64,000 nucleotides of DNA from Fodinibius saliphilus (lineage in GTDB: Bacteria > Bacteroidota > Rhodothermia > Balneolales > Balneolaceae): contig NZ_VAWF01000001.1 of NCBI RefSeq assembly GCF_005869845.1, positions 558,001 to 622,000 of the forward strand, given 5' to 3'. The notes beneath the pieces were generated by a model, which worked only from the letters and a program-made list of their open reading frames with translations, did not search any database and was not told the origin of the DNA. Positions 54,014 to 62,591 of this stretch are shown here, one piece after another (position 1 is the first letter of the stretch; each line of letters opens with the position of its first letter). A program made the translations under genes and the position numbers.

Positions 54014-55126
54014 ATGCCTGATAATGTCTTCTTCAGTTTTACACTCTTATTGCTAGCTTTCCACCATGGTTCTTTTGCACAATCACTGAATGGCAGTAAT
54101 TGGCAAATGTGGTCTCCGAAAAAGGCGGGGGTTGAGGTGGAATACTTTAAAGTGATGGAAGACAGCATTCAATCAGGCTATTTTGGAGAAGTTCATTCTG
54201 TATTGGTAATAAAGAATGGCCGACTGATTTTTGAATCATATTACAACGGAAGTCATCGTGATTCTCTTCACACCCTTCAGTCCATTACTAAAAGTATAAC
54301 CGCAACAGGAGTGGGGATAGCTATACAGAGTGGTATAATTGAGGGTGTCCACGAACGAATATTACCTGTGTTTAGGGATAAATTTGAAGTTAGAGCATTA
54401 AACGATAATAAAAAAAGCCTGACATTATATGATCTTATGACGATGCAGGCCGGGTTTAAATGGAAGGAGGGAGCTTGGAATGGTCCCGAAAATAGTTGGA
54501 GGAAAATAGTTGAATACAAGGGTAATTGGTACAAAAAAATATTGGATACACCTGTGACCAAAGTACCGGGCAGTATGTTTGAATACCAGAGTGGAAATCC
54601 AATACTAGTGAATGGGTATATACAGACGGTGAGTGATGGGACACTGACCAACTTTTACCAGCAATACCTGTTCGAGCCTCTCCAGATCAATAACATTCAT
54701 TTTGTGGATGTTAATGGAGGTGCTGAAAAAAATGGTGGCGTGGTACTTAACATGCGCTCGCAGGATCTTGCAAAAATTGGCTATCTTTATCTAAATAAAG
54801 GTCGATGGCAGGGGCAGCAAATTGTTTCCAGCAGCTTTATTAAGGATGCGGTTTCTACACATGTATCCCATGCAGAAGAAAATGCATTTTACAGTTATAG
54901 CTATGGATATTTTTGGTGGTTAAATCCATTAAATAAGCTTGAATCGGAGTGGAAAATAGACAATACGGGAATTTTTCTTGGTCGGGGAGCGGGTGGTCAA
55001 CACTTAATAGTTTGGCCTTCAAAAGAATTGGTTTGTGTTATAACTGCCTGGAATTTGCAAAGGCCTACCCGAGTACAGACTATCTTTGATCGATATGTGA
55101 TACCTGCTGTATTGGGTCAAAAATAA
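54014..55126 (+). CDS. Serine hydrolase, beta-lactamase/class C-like family
   Basis: The 370-residue protein has a signal peptide (about 1-22, ending GSFAQS). Its hydrolase domain shows the SxxK motif in LQSITKSITATG (Ser near 91), a Tyr motif MFEYQSGNPI near residue 190 in the place of YxN, and GRGAGGQHLIVWP with a GGQH motif where KTG-type motifs occur. This is the family of penicillin-binding-protein-like esterases and peptidases; the substrate is unknown and true beta-lactamase activity is not implied. It is a single gene, convergent with pckA across a long hairpin. Confidence 0.82.
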   Translation: MPDNVFFSFTLLLLAFHHGSFAQSLNGSNWQMWSPKKAGVEVEYFKVMEDSIQSGYFGEVHSVLVIKNGRLIFESYYNGSHRDSLHTLQSITKSITATGVGIAIQSGIIEGVHERILPVFRDKFEVRALNDNKKSLTLYDLMTMQAGFKWKEGAWNGPENSWRKIVEYKGNWYKKILDTPVTKVPGSMFEYQSGNPILVNGYIQTVSDGTLTNFYQQYLFEPLQINNIHFVDVNGGAEKNGGVVLNMRSQDLAKIGYLYLNKGRWQGQQIVSSSFIKDAVSTHVSHAEENAFYSYSYGYFWWLNPLNKLESEWKIDNTGIFLGRGAGGQHLIVWPSKELVCVITAWNLQRPTRVQTIFDRYVIPAVLGQK

Positions 55127-55128
55127 TT

Positions 55129-55169
55129 CGTTACCGGTTATTGAGATTGCTTCTCAATAACCGATAACG
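55129..55169. terminator. Long hairpin between convergent genes (bidirectional terminator)
   Basis: An 18-bp stem with one mismatch runs from CGTTACCGG at 55129 to CCGATAACG ending at 55169, with a 5-base loop. It lies 3 bp after the serine hydrolase stop and about 47 bp after the pckA stop on the other strand. On the minus strand the stem is followed by a U-rich stretch (AATTATTTTT), supporting termination of pckA. Confidence 0.78.
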
Positions 55170-55215
55170 ATTAAGTACAAATAATAATTAAGCTTTGGAT
55201 CCTGCTTGTACGAAT

Positions 55216-56820
55216 TTAAGCTGTTACCTTTGGACCTGCTTTAATCAGTTCATCACTTGCTTCATTTTCGAACTGCTCAAAGTTTTCCGCAAACATCTTG
55301 GCTAACTGATCGGCCTTTTCATCATAAGCATTTTGGTCATCCCAGGTATTACGGGGAATAAGCACGTCGTTAGGTACCCCATCAACATGTTTCGGAATAG
55401 CTAATCCAAATACCGGATCGATCTTAAACTCCACATCTGCAATATTTCCATTCAGTGCTTCGCTAAGCATCTGGCGAGTATGGGTAAGTTCCATACGGTG
55501 ACCTACACCATGGGGGCCGCCGGTCCAACCAGTATTGAGTAACCAAACAGTTGAGTTATGTTTGCGAATTTTCTTAGCCAGCAATTCTGCATAAACAGTA
55601 GGATGCAGGGGCATAAAAGGTGCACCGAAACAGGCAGAGAATGTTGCTTGTGGTTCTGTTACCCCACGTTCGGTACCAGCTACTTTGGCAGTATATCCAC
55701 TAATAAAGTGGTACATTGCTTGCTCTGGGGTAAGCTTGGATATGGGAGGCAGTACTCCAAAAGCATCACAAGTTAAGAAAATCACGTTGTTTGGATGGTT
55801 CCCGGTACCGCTTTCACTTGCATTGGGAATATAGTGGATAGGATAGGAGCAACGCGTATTTTGTGTATAACTGGTATCATTGAAGTCAGGTGAACGATTT
55901 TCGTCAAGTACTACATTTTCGAGAATCGTTCCCGGCATCTTCGTAGTTGCATAAATTAATGGTTCTCCTTCTTCAGATAAGTTGATTGTTTTTGCATAAC
56001 AACCTCCTTCGATATTAAAAACACCATCTTCGCTCCACCCGTGCTCATCATCACCGATAAGGATACGGTCTTGGTCAGATGATAACGTTGTTTTACCAGT
56101 TCCGGAGAGACCAAAGAATACTGCTGTTTCACCATCCTCACTCATGTTCGCCGAGCAGTGCATGGCCATAACATCTTGCTTGGGCAGCAGATAATTCATT
56201 ACCGAGAAGATACCTTTCTTTACTTCGCCGGAATACAGCGTACCACCAATAAGAATAATTTTCTTATCAAAGTTTACGAAAATAAACGTTTCGGTTTTAG
56301 TATTGTCTACTTCAGGATCTGCCTTGAAGTTAGGAGCGGCTAAAACAGTAAACTCCGGTTCATGACTTTCAAGTTCTTCTTTAGAGGGGCGTACAAACAT
56401 ATTATGGGCAAATAACCCGTGATAGGCCGCTTCACTTACTACCCGTACATTGAGCTGATATTTCTCATCGGCACCCGCATAGCAGTCTTTAATATATAAC
56501 TTCTTATCTTGTAGGTAGTTAGTAACTTTTTCAAAAAGGTTATCAAACACCTCTTCGTCTGTAGGTTGATTAATCTTGCCCCAGTCAATATCATCATGGA
56601 TTGAGGGTTGATCAACAACGTACTTATCTTTGGGAGAACGGCCGGTATATTCTCCTGTTAGTATGCGAATTGCATAATCGTCTGTTAATGTAGCCTCACC
56701 ATTCTTTATTGCTTCTTCATAAAGCTCAGGAGGAGTCAGATTCCACAGTGTCTTACTGTTGTTTTCTAACTTCAAATATTCAAGTCCCACAGAGCTTTGC
56801 GGGTGTGTTTGATTACTCAT
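55216..56820 (-). CDS. pckA: Phosphoenolpyruvate carboxykinase (ATP)
   Basis: The 534-residue enzyme converts oxaloacetate to PEP in gluconeogenesis. It shows TGRSPKDKYVVD, GTLYSGEVKKGIFSVMNYLLP (in parts), MHCSANM, the P-loop FFGLSGTGKTTLSSD (about 236-248), LIGDDEHGWSEDGVFNIEGGCYAK (in parts) and NTGWTGGPHGVG. Length is typical of the ATP type. It is monocistronic with a long upstream region holding an inverted repeat. Confidence 0.97.
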   Translation of the reverse strand: MSNQTHPQSSVGLEYLKLENNSKTLWNLTPPELYEEAIKNGEATLTDDYAIRILTGEYTGRSPKDKYVVDQPSIHDDIDWGKINQPTDEEVFDNLFEKVTNYLQDKKLYIKDCYAGADEKYQLNVRVVSEAAYHGLFAHNMFVRPSKEELESHEPEFTVLAAPNFKADPEVDNTKTETFIFVNFDKKIILIGGTLYSGEVKKGIFSVMNYLLPKQDVMAMHCSANMSEDGETAVFFGLSGTGKTTLSSDQDRILIGDDEHGWSEDGVFNIEGGCYAKTINLSEEGEPLIYATTKMPGTILENVVLDENRSPDFNDTSYTQNTRCSYPIHYIPNASESGTGNHPNNVIFLTCDAFGVLPPISKLTPEQAMYHFISGYTAKVAGTERGVTEPQATFSACFGAPFMPLHPTVYAELLAKKIRKHNSTVWLLNTGWTGGPHGVGHRMELTHTRQMLSEALNGNIADVEFKIDPVFGLAIPKHVDGVPNDVLIPRNTWDDQNAYDEKADQLAKMFAENFEQFENEASDELIKAGPKVTA

Positions 56821-57536
56821 CTGATAAGTGATTTTGGGATATTTTTAAGTTGTAATTATCGGCTTTTTAGTAATCGAGATAACAATCTTAGGTACTTCTA
56901 AATAGAGAAGTCAGTATAAGGATTTTTCTAGTGAATATGGGGAGGAAAATAGAATGCAAAATTTTTGATGGATAGGGTCTATTAACCCTATATAAATTAG
57001 GTGATTTTGTACTTTTACACTAAATAAAAGCGGATTTATAAGGGGTATCCTACATTTAATAAAAGAGTAAATTTGATGCTTTGAGCTTGTTGCGGTAGTA
57101 TTTTATTGTGTGTATTGTTCACGGAGTAGAAATATTGATATTATCTAAATTGGAAATGGGTAAATTGCAAATTCATGAAAAAATATTGCATGGATTGCTT
57201 TATTAAGGCTCAAAAAAATCTTAAAACCATAGTAGGTTAAGGTGACTTTTTTAGTCCATACAGGTGATGAAATATGTGTAATACCTTTTTTTGAAAAGTA
57301 AAATCGCGGTGCAATTGATGACTATTTAGTTAGACGTAATAAAACCTTATAACAATAGCACCTTTCTTTTATGGTAATTCTTTTTGAAGGTATACATATC
57401 GGAACCAAAATTTTTAAAATATTGCTTAAATAATTATACGCCATATAATGGAGAGTTTTCAAGGTTGACTTTTGCGTATATATCAAGAACATTAGTAATA
57501 TAAAATATATCACTAACTAACAGAGAGGATTGAAAT
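56821..57536. other. 716-bp divergent intergenic region
   Basis: The region lies between pckA (minus) and the haem lipoprotein (plus). It is very AT-rich and holds no supported gene. An inverted repeat, ATAGGGT-N6-ACCCTAT, at 56972-56991 is about 150 bp upstream of pckA and could be an operator. An AGAGAGG ribosome site precedes the lipoprotein ATG. Confidence 0.5.
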
Positions 57537-58985
57537 ATGTTTAAGAGAGGGATTACTATAGCATTGACATTTCTAATTTTAGTGTCATGCCGAACTGAAG
57601 ATTCAAATACAGATAATAAGTCAAAAGAAAAATCACAGCTTCTATCAGCGAATGTTTTTGAGGCTGTCCCTATGCCAGGTGAACTGATAACGGGGAACCC
57701 GTATCCAACGGATTCTACAACTATTAAAAAATGGGTAAGTTCATCATCTGAGGTGAATAACCTAGAAACAAACCGAAATATTATTAGCCATGGTTGGGGA
57801 ATATGGCAGGCGTTAACTGAATTTACTGACCAACAGATCAATGGTCAGAAGTTACGTCGTTTTGAAACATGGTATACGCCAGATGATATTATTACTGCTT
57901 ACAAGAACAGGAAAAAGAACGATCAGGTAGAACTACATCATGTTAAACGAAACAGAGGAGAGCTTAAAACTCTGCGTCAGTTTCATGCAAGTATGAAAGC
58001 TTTGCCTAAACCGGGAGAGGCCGGAGTCATAGGATTTGTGAAGTATGATCCAACTGCTGCAGACCATATATTTGAAAATAATTTATTCTATCAAAGCACA
58101 CTAGATGAGATGTTGGTCAAGGGGAGGATTGCAAATATTTCTAACTTTCCCAATAGTGGTGTTTCTTTAAAACCAGTATTTAAGGTGTTAACGAAACCTA
58201 ATGCAGATGGTGTATATAGTATTGCTGCTTGGCCGGGAGATGGGGGTAAGCCCGAGCGGCCTTTTGGTAGTAAGGAATGGAACCATAGTGTATATGTTAC
58301 AGAAGATGGGGAAACAGATCGCTCTCAAAATATTTATTCGATAAATGATTTTATCCATTTTAAACTAGATAAAGAGCAGGCAAAGCAACGAAAGGATGCC
58401 AAAGCTGGTGACTACGCTGTGCTTTTAGGTATGCATGTTACTACGCGAGAGATTACGCGCTGGTCATGGCAGACATTTTGGTGGTCCGAAAATCCTGACA
58501 AGCCTTACAGTCCAAGCTCTAGTATTATAGCGGGGTATCGCCCCATAGAACAACTGGATCGTGCTGCGAATCACTATGCTATGGCTGTTGCATATAATAT
58601 GGTTCAACCTGCACAGGCCGAACGGGGCGGTTCTGGAAAAAATGCAGCATCTTTGTATGCCTATAACCCGTACCTTGAAGCGGGATTTGGATTGGAAGTA
58701 TTTAAAGAGGGAAATAAAGATGTTCGCGAATATTATCCTAAATCCTATCAAAAAGTTGGGGAAAAGATGAATCTCTACGGCATGCAGACAAATTGTATGA
58801 GTTGTCACGGACAGGCGCGGTATGATCCGCAATCAGTAGGGACACACTTTTATTTAACGGATCAATATTTCTCTATGGATGCTCCATATTTTAAAAATAA
58901 AGTAAAGGTGGACTTCACCTGGAGCATTATCGGTAATCTAATTAATGATAATGAAGAGCCAATTGAGATAGAAAAAAAGAAATAG
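57537..58985 (+). CDS. Exported lipoprotein with one c-type haem motif
   Basis: The 482-residue protein has a lipoprotein signal (LILVSC, Cys18). Most of it is a large domain of unknown family with features such as GWGIWQALTEFTDQ, FETWYTPDDIITAY, GVYSIAAWPGDGGKP, LLGMHVTTREITRWSWQTFWW (in parts) and MAVAYNMVQP. Near the C-terminus, NCMSCHGQA (CxxCH, about residues 420-424) would bind one covalent haem, and a downstream YFSMDAPYF could hold the distal ligand. This suggests an outer-membrane or periplasmic electron carrier or oxidoreductase. It is a single gene followed by a terminator. I do not recognise the family with certainty. Confidence 0.75.
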   Translation: MFKRGITIALTFLILVSCRTEDSNTDNKSKEKSQLLSANVFEAVPMPGELITGNPYPTDSTTIKKWVSSSSEVNNLETNRNIISHGWGIWQALTEFTDQQINGQKLRRFETWYTPDDIITAYKNRKKNDQVELHHVKRNRGELKTLRQFHASMKALPKPGEAGVIGFVKYDPTAADHIFENNLFYQSTLDEMLVKGRIANISNFPNSGVSLKPVFKVLTKPNADGVYSIAAWPGDGGKPERPFGSKEWNHSVYVTEDGETDRSQNIYSINDFIHFKLDKEQAKQRKDAKAGDYAVLLGMHVTTREITRWSWQTFWWSENPDKPYSPSSSIIAGYRPIEQLDRAANHYAMAVAYNMVQPAQAERGGSGKNAASLYAYNPYLEAGFGLEVFKEGNKDVREYYPKSYQKVGEKMNLYGMQTNCMSCHGQARYDPQSVGTHFYLTDQYFSMDAPYFKNKVKVDFTWSIIGNLINDNEEPIEIEKKK

Positions 58986-59002
58986 TTTAAAGCTTAATGT
59001 TG

Positions 59003-59036
59003 AAAATAGAGAGTTAAGTGACTCTCTATTTTTATT
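59003..59036 (+). terminator. Intrinsic terminator after the haem lipoprotein gene
   Basis: AAAATAGAGAGT (59003-59014) pairs perfectly with ACTCTCTATTTT (59021-59032) around loop TAAGTG. The T-rich 3' arm continues as TTATTT. It lies 17 bp past the stop codon. Confidence 0.88.
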
Positions 59037-59150
59037 TAACCTAAATTTTTACAGGATAGGGGGGTAATTTGTTTTGCTCCAACCCAATTATATTAATAAC
59101 AGAACTTTTGCATTTAATTGATCACAATGAAATGTAAATAATGATATAAT

Positions 59151-61673
59151 TTATTTACTATTTACCAGTTTTTTTAAACTCTCTATCTTTTTTTTCAACG
59201 AGTTGTCGAGTTTATTATAGTTACTTTTCGAAATGTTAGAAATCTCAGAGAGAAGCTTACGGGCTTTATCAAATTTATTTTGCTTGGCAGCAAGTTCAGC
59301 TTGATTAGTTTTGATATTTATTATTCTCGGATGATTTTCAGGATGTTTTTTTTCTAAGTTATGTTGTGCTTTTTTTAGGAAAGTTTCGGCAAGTTTATAC
59401 TCTTCTCTAAGAAAGTATATTTTAGCATATTTATTGTAAAAATTGCCTAGTCGTGGATTCTCAGGGTTTATTTTTCGCTGAATTTTTAATGCTTTTTTGA
59501 GATACTGTTCTGCTGAGTCCAGTTTGCCAGCATCTAAGTAGTTACCACTTAGTGTACCTGAAATATTTGCAATTTCTTGGTGTTCTTCGCCATAAAGACT
59601 ATTACTCATTTTTAAAGCATCCTTATTGAGTTCTATGGCTTTTCTTATTTTACCCTTGTTATTATAGAGATTAGCCAGGTTGACTAAATTTGCGGCAATT
59701 CCTGGGTGGGGAGCTTCTGTTACTTCTCGAACCATTTCGAGTGATTCTTTTTGGATAGTTATTGCACTTTTATACTTTTTCTGAAAGCGAAGAATTGAGG
59801 CATAAATAAATAACGTTTCAGCTGTCTTGACATTTGGTTCTTTATAAAGAGTTTTACTTATTTTTAAAGCTTCTTTTATGAGCGTCAAAGCGTTACCATA
59901 GTTTGCCTGTAAGCGTTCTACATATGCTAAATCTCTAAGCGATTTAATATATTCATCAGTATTTTTACGTCGAATGTGACGATATATATTTATTGATTCC
60001 TGCAGTGCCTTCGTAGATTTACTATAGTTTCCCAAGTCACGTTGGATGATACCATATACGTTATAAGATTTTGCTATTTTGGCATTCTTAACTTGTTCTT
60101 TTGCTAATATATTAAGGGCCTTATTTATAAGTGTAGATGCTTTTTGAATGTCGCCTAGTGTACGGTAAGTCCGGCCCATTGTAGTTAATACTTCAGCTTG
60201 AACCAACGGGGTCTTTTTAAGATTTTGAACTTCTTCAAAGCTACTATCGAGAAAATCTGTAATAGATACGGTATCTCCCTGGGCTTCACTGGGGGTGTTT
60301 GCCTCGATCATACTTGTTAGAAAGTTAGTAACGGCAGATGCTTTTTTAGCTTCCAGTTGTGCTTGATTGCGTTCTTGTGAAACCTGGATGCTATGATAAC
60401 TGAATAAGCCTATTAATATGATTAAAAAGGCCGCTGCCGTGTTAATGACTATTTTATTCCGTTTTAAGAATTTCGTTGCTACATAGCGAAAATGTTCGGC
60501 ACGTGCTGTAACCGGTTGATCGGTACCATAGCGACGCAAGTCTTCAACAAAGAGTTCAATTGAGTTATATCGGTTAGCAGCTTTTTTGCGCAAGCTTTTA
60601 CGCACAATAGCATCCAGATCTCCGGAGATAAGCTTAACAAGCTTATGAGGCGAAAAGCCTCGTTTTGCTGCGATTTTTGATTGGGTATCGGTATCTAAAG
60701 TTCGAAAATGAGAAGAAGGTTTAGGAGCAGTTTTTTGAGTAATTAGCTTTTTTAGCTCTCCCCGATTTTTTGTTTCACCAGGTTCAAATGGATGAACACT
60801 TATCAGCAGTTTATATAAAACTATGCCCAGTGCATAATTGTCAGCAGCGGTGGTTATGGTTTCATGATTTATTTGCTCCGGGGCAGCATATGCCAGAGTA
60901 AGCATTTGTGCACCGGCCTGAGTTTTATGGATATTTTCTATTTCGGAGTTGGAATCAAGCAGCTTTGCGATACCAAAATCCAATATTTTTACTTGACCTT
61001 CCGGGGTGATGAGTATATTCGCAGGTTTTAAATCGCGATGGATAACGAGGTTATTATGGGCATACTGCACAGCGTTGCACACTTTTCGGAACAGGGTAAG
61101 ACGTTCATCAATAGAGAGGGTATGCTCATCACAATACTCGTCAATAGGTTGTCCATTGATATATTCCATCACAAGGTATGGAAGTCCCTCGTTGGTAACA
61201 CCGCCATCATAAAGCCGCCCGATATGGGGGTGGTGGAGACTGGCCAGGATATTTTGTTCCTGTTTAAAACGAGCAATATTGGAGGGGGTGTCCATACCGC
61301 GCCGAATTATTTTAATAGCCACTTTATGGTGGAAAGCCCCGTCAGTACGTTCGGCCAGATAAATCGATCCCATTCCGCCATGTTCAATCAATTTTGTGAT
61401 GGAGTAGGCCCCAAGTTGTTTTCCAACAAGAGAAGAGTAATGCTCATCAGGTAAATCTTCAATGATATTAGGAATCAGAATATCTTTTTCTACACTGCCG
61501 GTTTCCAAGAAACCCTCTGAGGACTCAATGGATTCTAAGAGTTCGGTAATCCATGACTTCAGCTGTTTATTATCGCCACATTGCTGTTCAATAAAGGTTA
61601 GGCGTGTGTTTTTAGGCTTGGTTAAGGCCTCATCAAGAATCTGTTCAACCCTATCCCAATTTGTTTGTCCCAT
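59151..61673 (-). CDS. Membrane serine/threonine protein kinase with C-terminal TPR repeats
   Basis: The 840-residue protein has a short N-terminal helical part, then a Hanks-type kinase domain (about 89-370). Motifs are LIEHGGMGSIYLAERTDG (glycine loop), VAIKIIRRG (ATP Lys), VIHRDLKPANIL (about 213) and ILDFGIAKLL (about 233), and an APE-like YAAPEQI. All catalytic residues are present. A single membrane segment lies near 404-424. The rest, about 430-840, is a long run of TPR-like helix pairs (IAKSYNVYGIIQRDLGNYSKS, AANLVNLANLYNNKGKIRKA). It sits 176 bp downstream of an ECF sigma factor gene on the same strand, a pairing known from several phyla, which suggests the kinase controls that factor. 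Confidence 0.93.
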   Translation of the reverse strand: MGQTNWDRVEQILDEALTKPKNTRLTFIEQQCGDNKQLKSWITELLESIESSEGFLETGSVEKDILIPNIIEDLPDEHYSSLVGKQLGAYSITKLIEHGGMGSIYLAERTDGAFHHKVAIKIIRRGMDTPSNIARFKQEQNILASLHHPHIGRLYDGGVTNEGLPYLVMEYINGQPIDEYCDEHTLSIDERLTLFRKVCNAVQYAHNNLVIHRDLKPANILITPEGQVKILDFGIAKLLDSNSEIENIHKTQAGAQMLTLAYAAPEQINHETITTAADNYALGIVLYKLLISVHPFEPGETKNRGELKKLITQKTAPKPSSHFRTLDTDTQSKIAAKRGFSPHKLVKLISGDLDAIVRKSLRKKAANRYNSIELFVEDLRRYGTDQPVTARAEHFRYVATKFLKRNKIVINTAAAFLIILIGLFSYHSIQVSQERNQAQLEAKKASAVTNFLTSMIEANTPSEAQGDTVSITDFLDSSFEEVQNLKKTPLVQAEVLTTMGRTYRTLGDIQKASTLINKALNILAKEQVKNAKIAKSYNVYGIIQRDLGNYSKSTKALQESINIYRHIRRKNTDEYIKSLRDLAYVERLQANYGNALTLIKEALKISKTLYKEPNVKTAETLFIYASILRFQKKYKSAITIQKESLEMVREVTEAPHPGIAANLVNLANLYNNKGKIRKAIELNKDALKMSNSLYGEEHQEIANISGTLSGNYLDAGKLDSAEQYLKKALKIQRKINPENPRLGNFYNKYAKIYFLREEYKLAETFLKKAQHNLEKKHPENHPRIINIKTNQAELAAKQNKFDKARKLLSEISNISKSNYNKLDNSLKKKIESLKKLVNSK

Positions 61674-61849
61674 ACTTTTATACCCTGTTAGTGTGGTAAT
61701 TTTATCTGGCCGAAAGATGACATTTTTTATTGTTTAAAAACTCTAAGGAAGGAACAAAAAGTTTTAATTAATTAAAATAAGGATTAGCTGTTAGGCTTTA
61801 TAGCCAGTATTTAAGTTAAGTGGTTATATGCAGCAAAAAAGTTGGTCTC

Positions 61850-62407
61850 TCATTTCAGTTCTTTATAAAGCCATCCCCGGGCCTTAGCCCAATCTCTTTT
61901 TACGGTGCTTACAGAAATATCCAAAACATCAGCCGTTGCATCAATGGTCATATCCCCAAAGAAGCGAAGTTCTACTATATCTGCCATCCGTTGACTGAGT
62001 TGGGCTAGTTCAGCAAGTTTTTTATCAATTTCTAAAAGGGTTTCAGCACTGGTGTCTTTATTTAAAAGACCATCAATATATGTTAGTTCGTGCTGGTTCC
62101 CGCCACGTTTTTCAGCCTTCTTTTTACGAGCATGATCAATTAATATCTGACGCATACAGCGCGATGAAATGGCAAAAAAGTGGTTGCGATCAGTCGCTTC
62201 TATACTCCCTTGCTGCACCATTTTTAGATACACTTCATGGACCAATGCTGTTTTGGAATAGGTTACTTCAGAATATTCCTTGTTTAGCCGAGCATGGGCA
62301 AGCTGTCTAAGTTGGTTATACACTAAAGGAAATAAAGCGTCGTAGGCCTTTTCCGAACCTTCCTTAATATGTACCAATAGCTGGGTTATTTCCGCTTGGG
62401 ATTTCAT
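61850..62407 (-). CDS. ECF-type RNA polymerase sigma factor (kinase-associated, TIGR02999-like)
   Basis: From the ATG at 62407 (MKSQAEITQLL) the protein has 185 residues, with sigma region 2 (YDALFPLVYNQLRQLAHARL, then LVHEVYLKMV and HFFAISSRCMRQILIDHARKK) and region 4 (LAQLSQRMADIVELRFFGDMTIDATADVLDISVSTVKRDWAKARGWL, in parts). An in-frame TTG at 62485 would add 26 residues unlike the family. The pattern belongs to the ECF group encoded beside serine/threonine kinases, with no anti-sigma factor gene nearby. Phosphorylation by the adjacent kinase is a reasonable inference. Confidence 0.9.
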   Translation of the reverse strand: MKSQAEITQLLVHIKEGSEKAYDALFPLVYNQLRQLAHARLNKEYSEVTYSKTALVHEVYLKMVQQGSIEATDRNHFFAISSRCMRQILIDHARKKKAEKRGGNQHELTYIDGLLNKDTSAETLLEIDKKLAELAQLSQRMADIVELRFFGDMTIDATADVLDISVSTVKRDWAKARGWLYKELK

Positions 62408-62591
62408 AGGTGCAAAAGGGGTATTAGATTCCAATAATTGTGTAGAGATATATTTGTGATGAATATAATAAATACTTTGAACCAATTGTGCTTACCGGCT
62501 CGCATTTACAAGCAGTAGCCCCCAAGGCTCTTCAAGAGTAGATAACAATAGATGTCTTGGATCTTAATCTCAATAAATAAAAAATAAAATT

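Noticed and set aside
57461-57477. Sigma-54-like GG...GC (AAGGTTGACTTTTGCGTA) before the haem lipoprotein
   Set aside because: Only 9 bases lie between GG and GC, whereas sigma-54 promoters need 10, and the -24 element lacks TGGCA.
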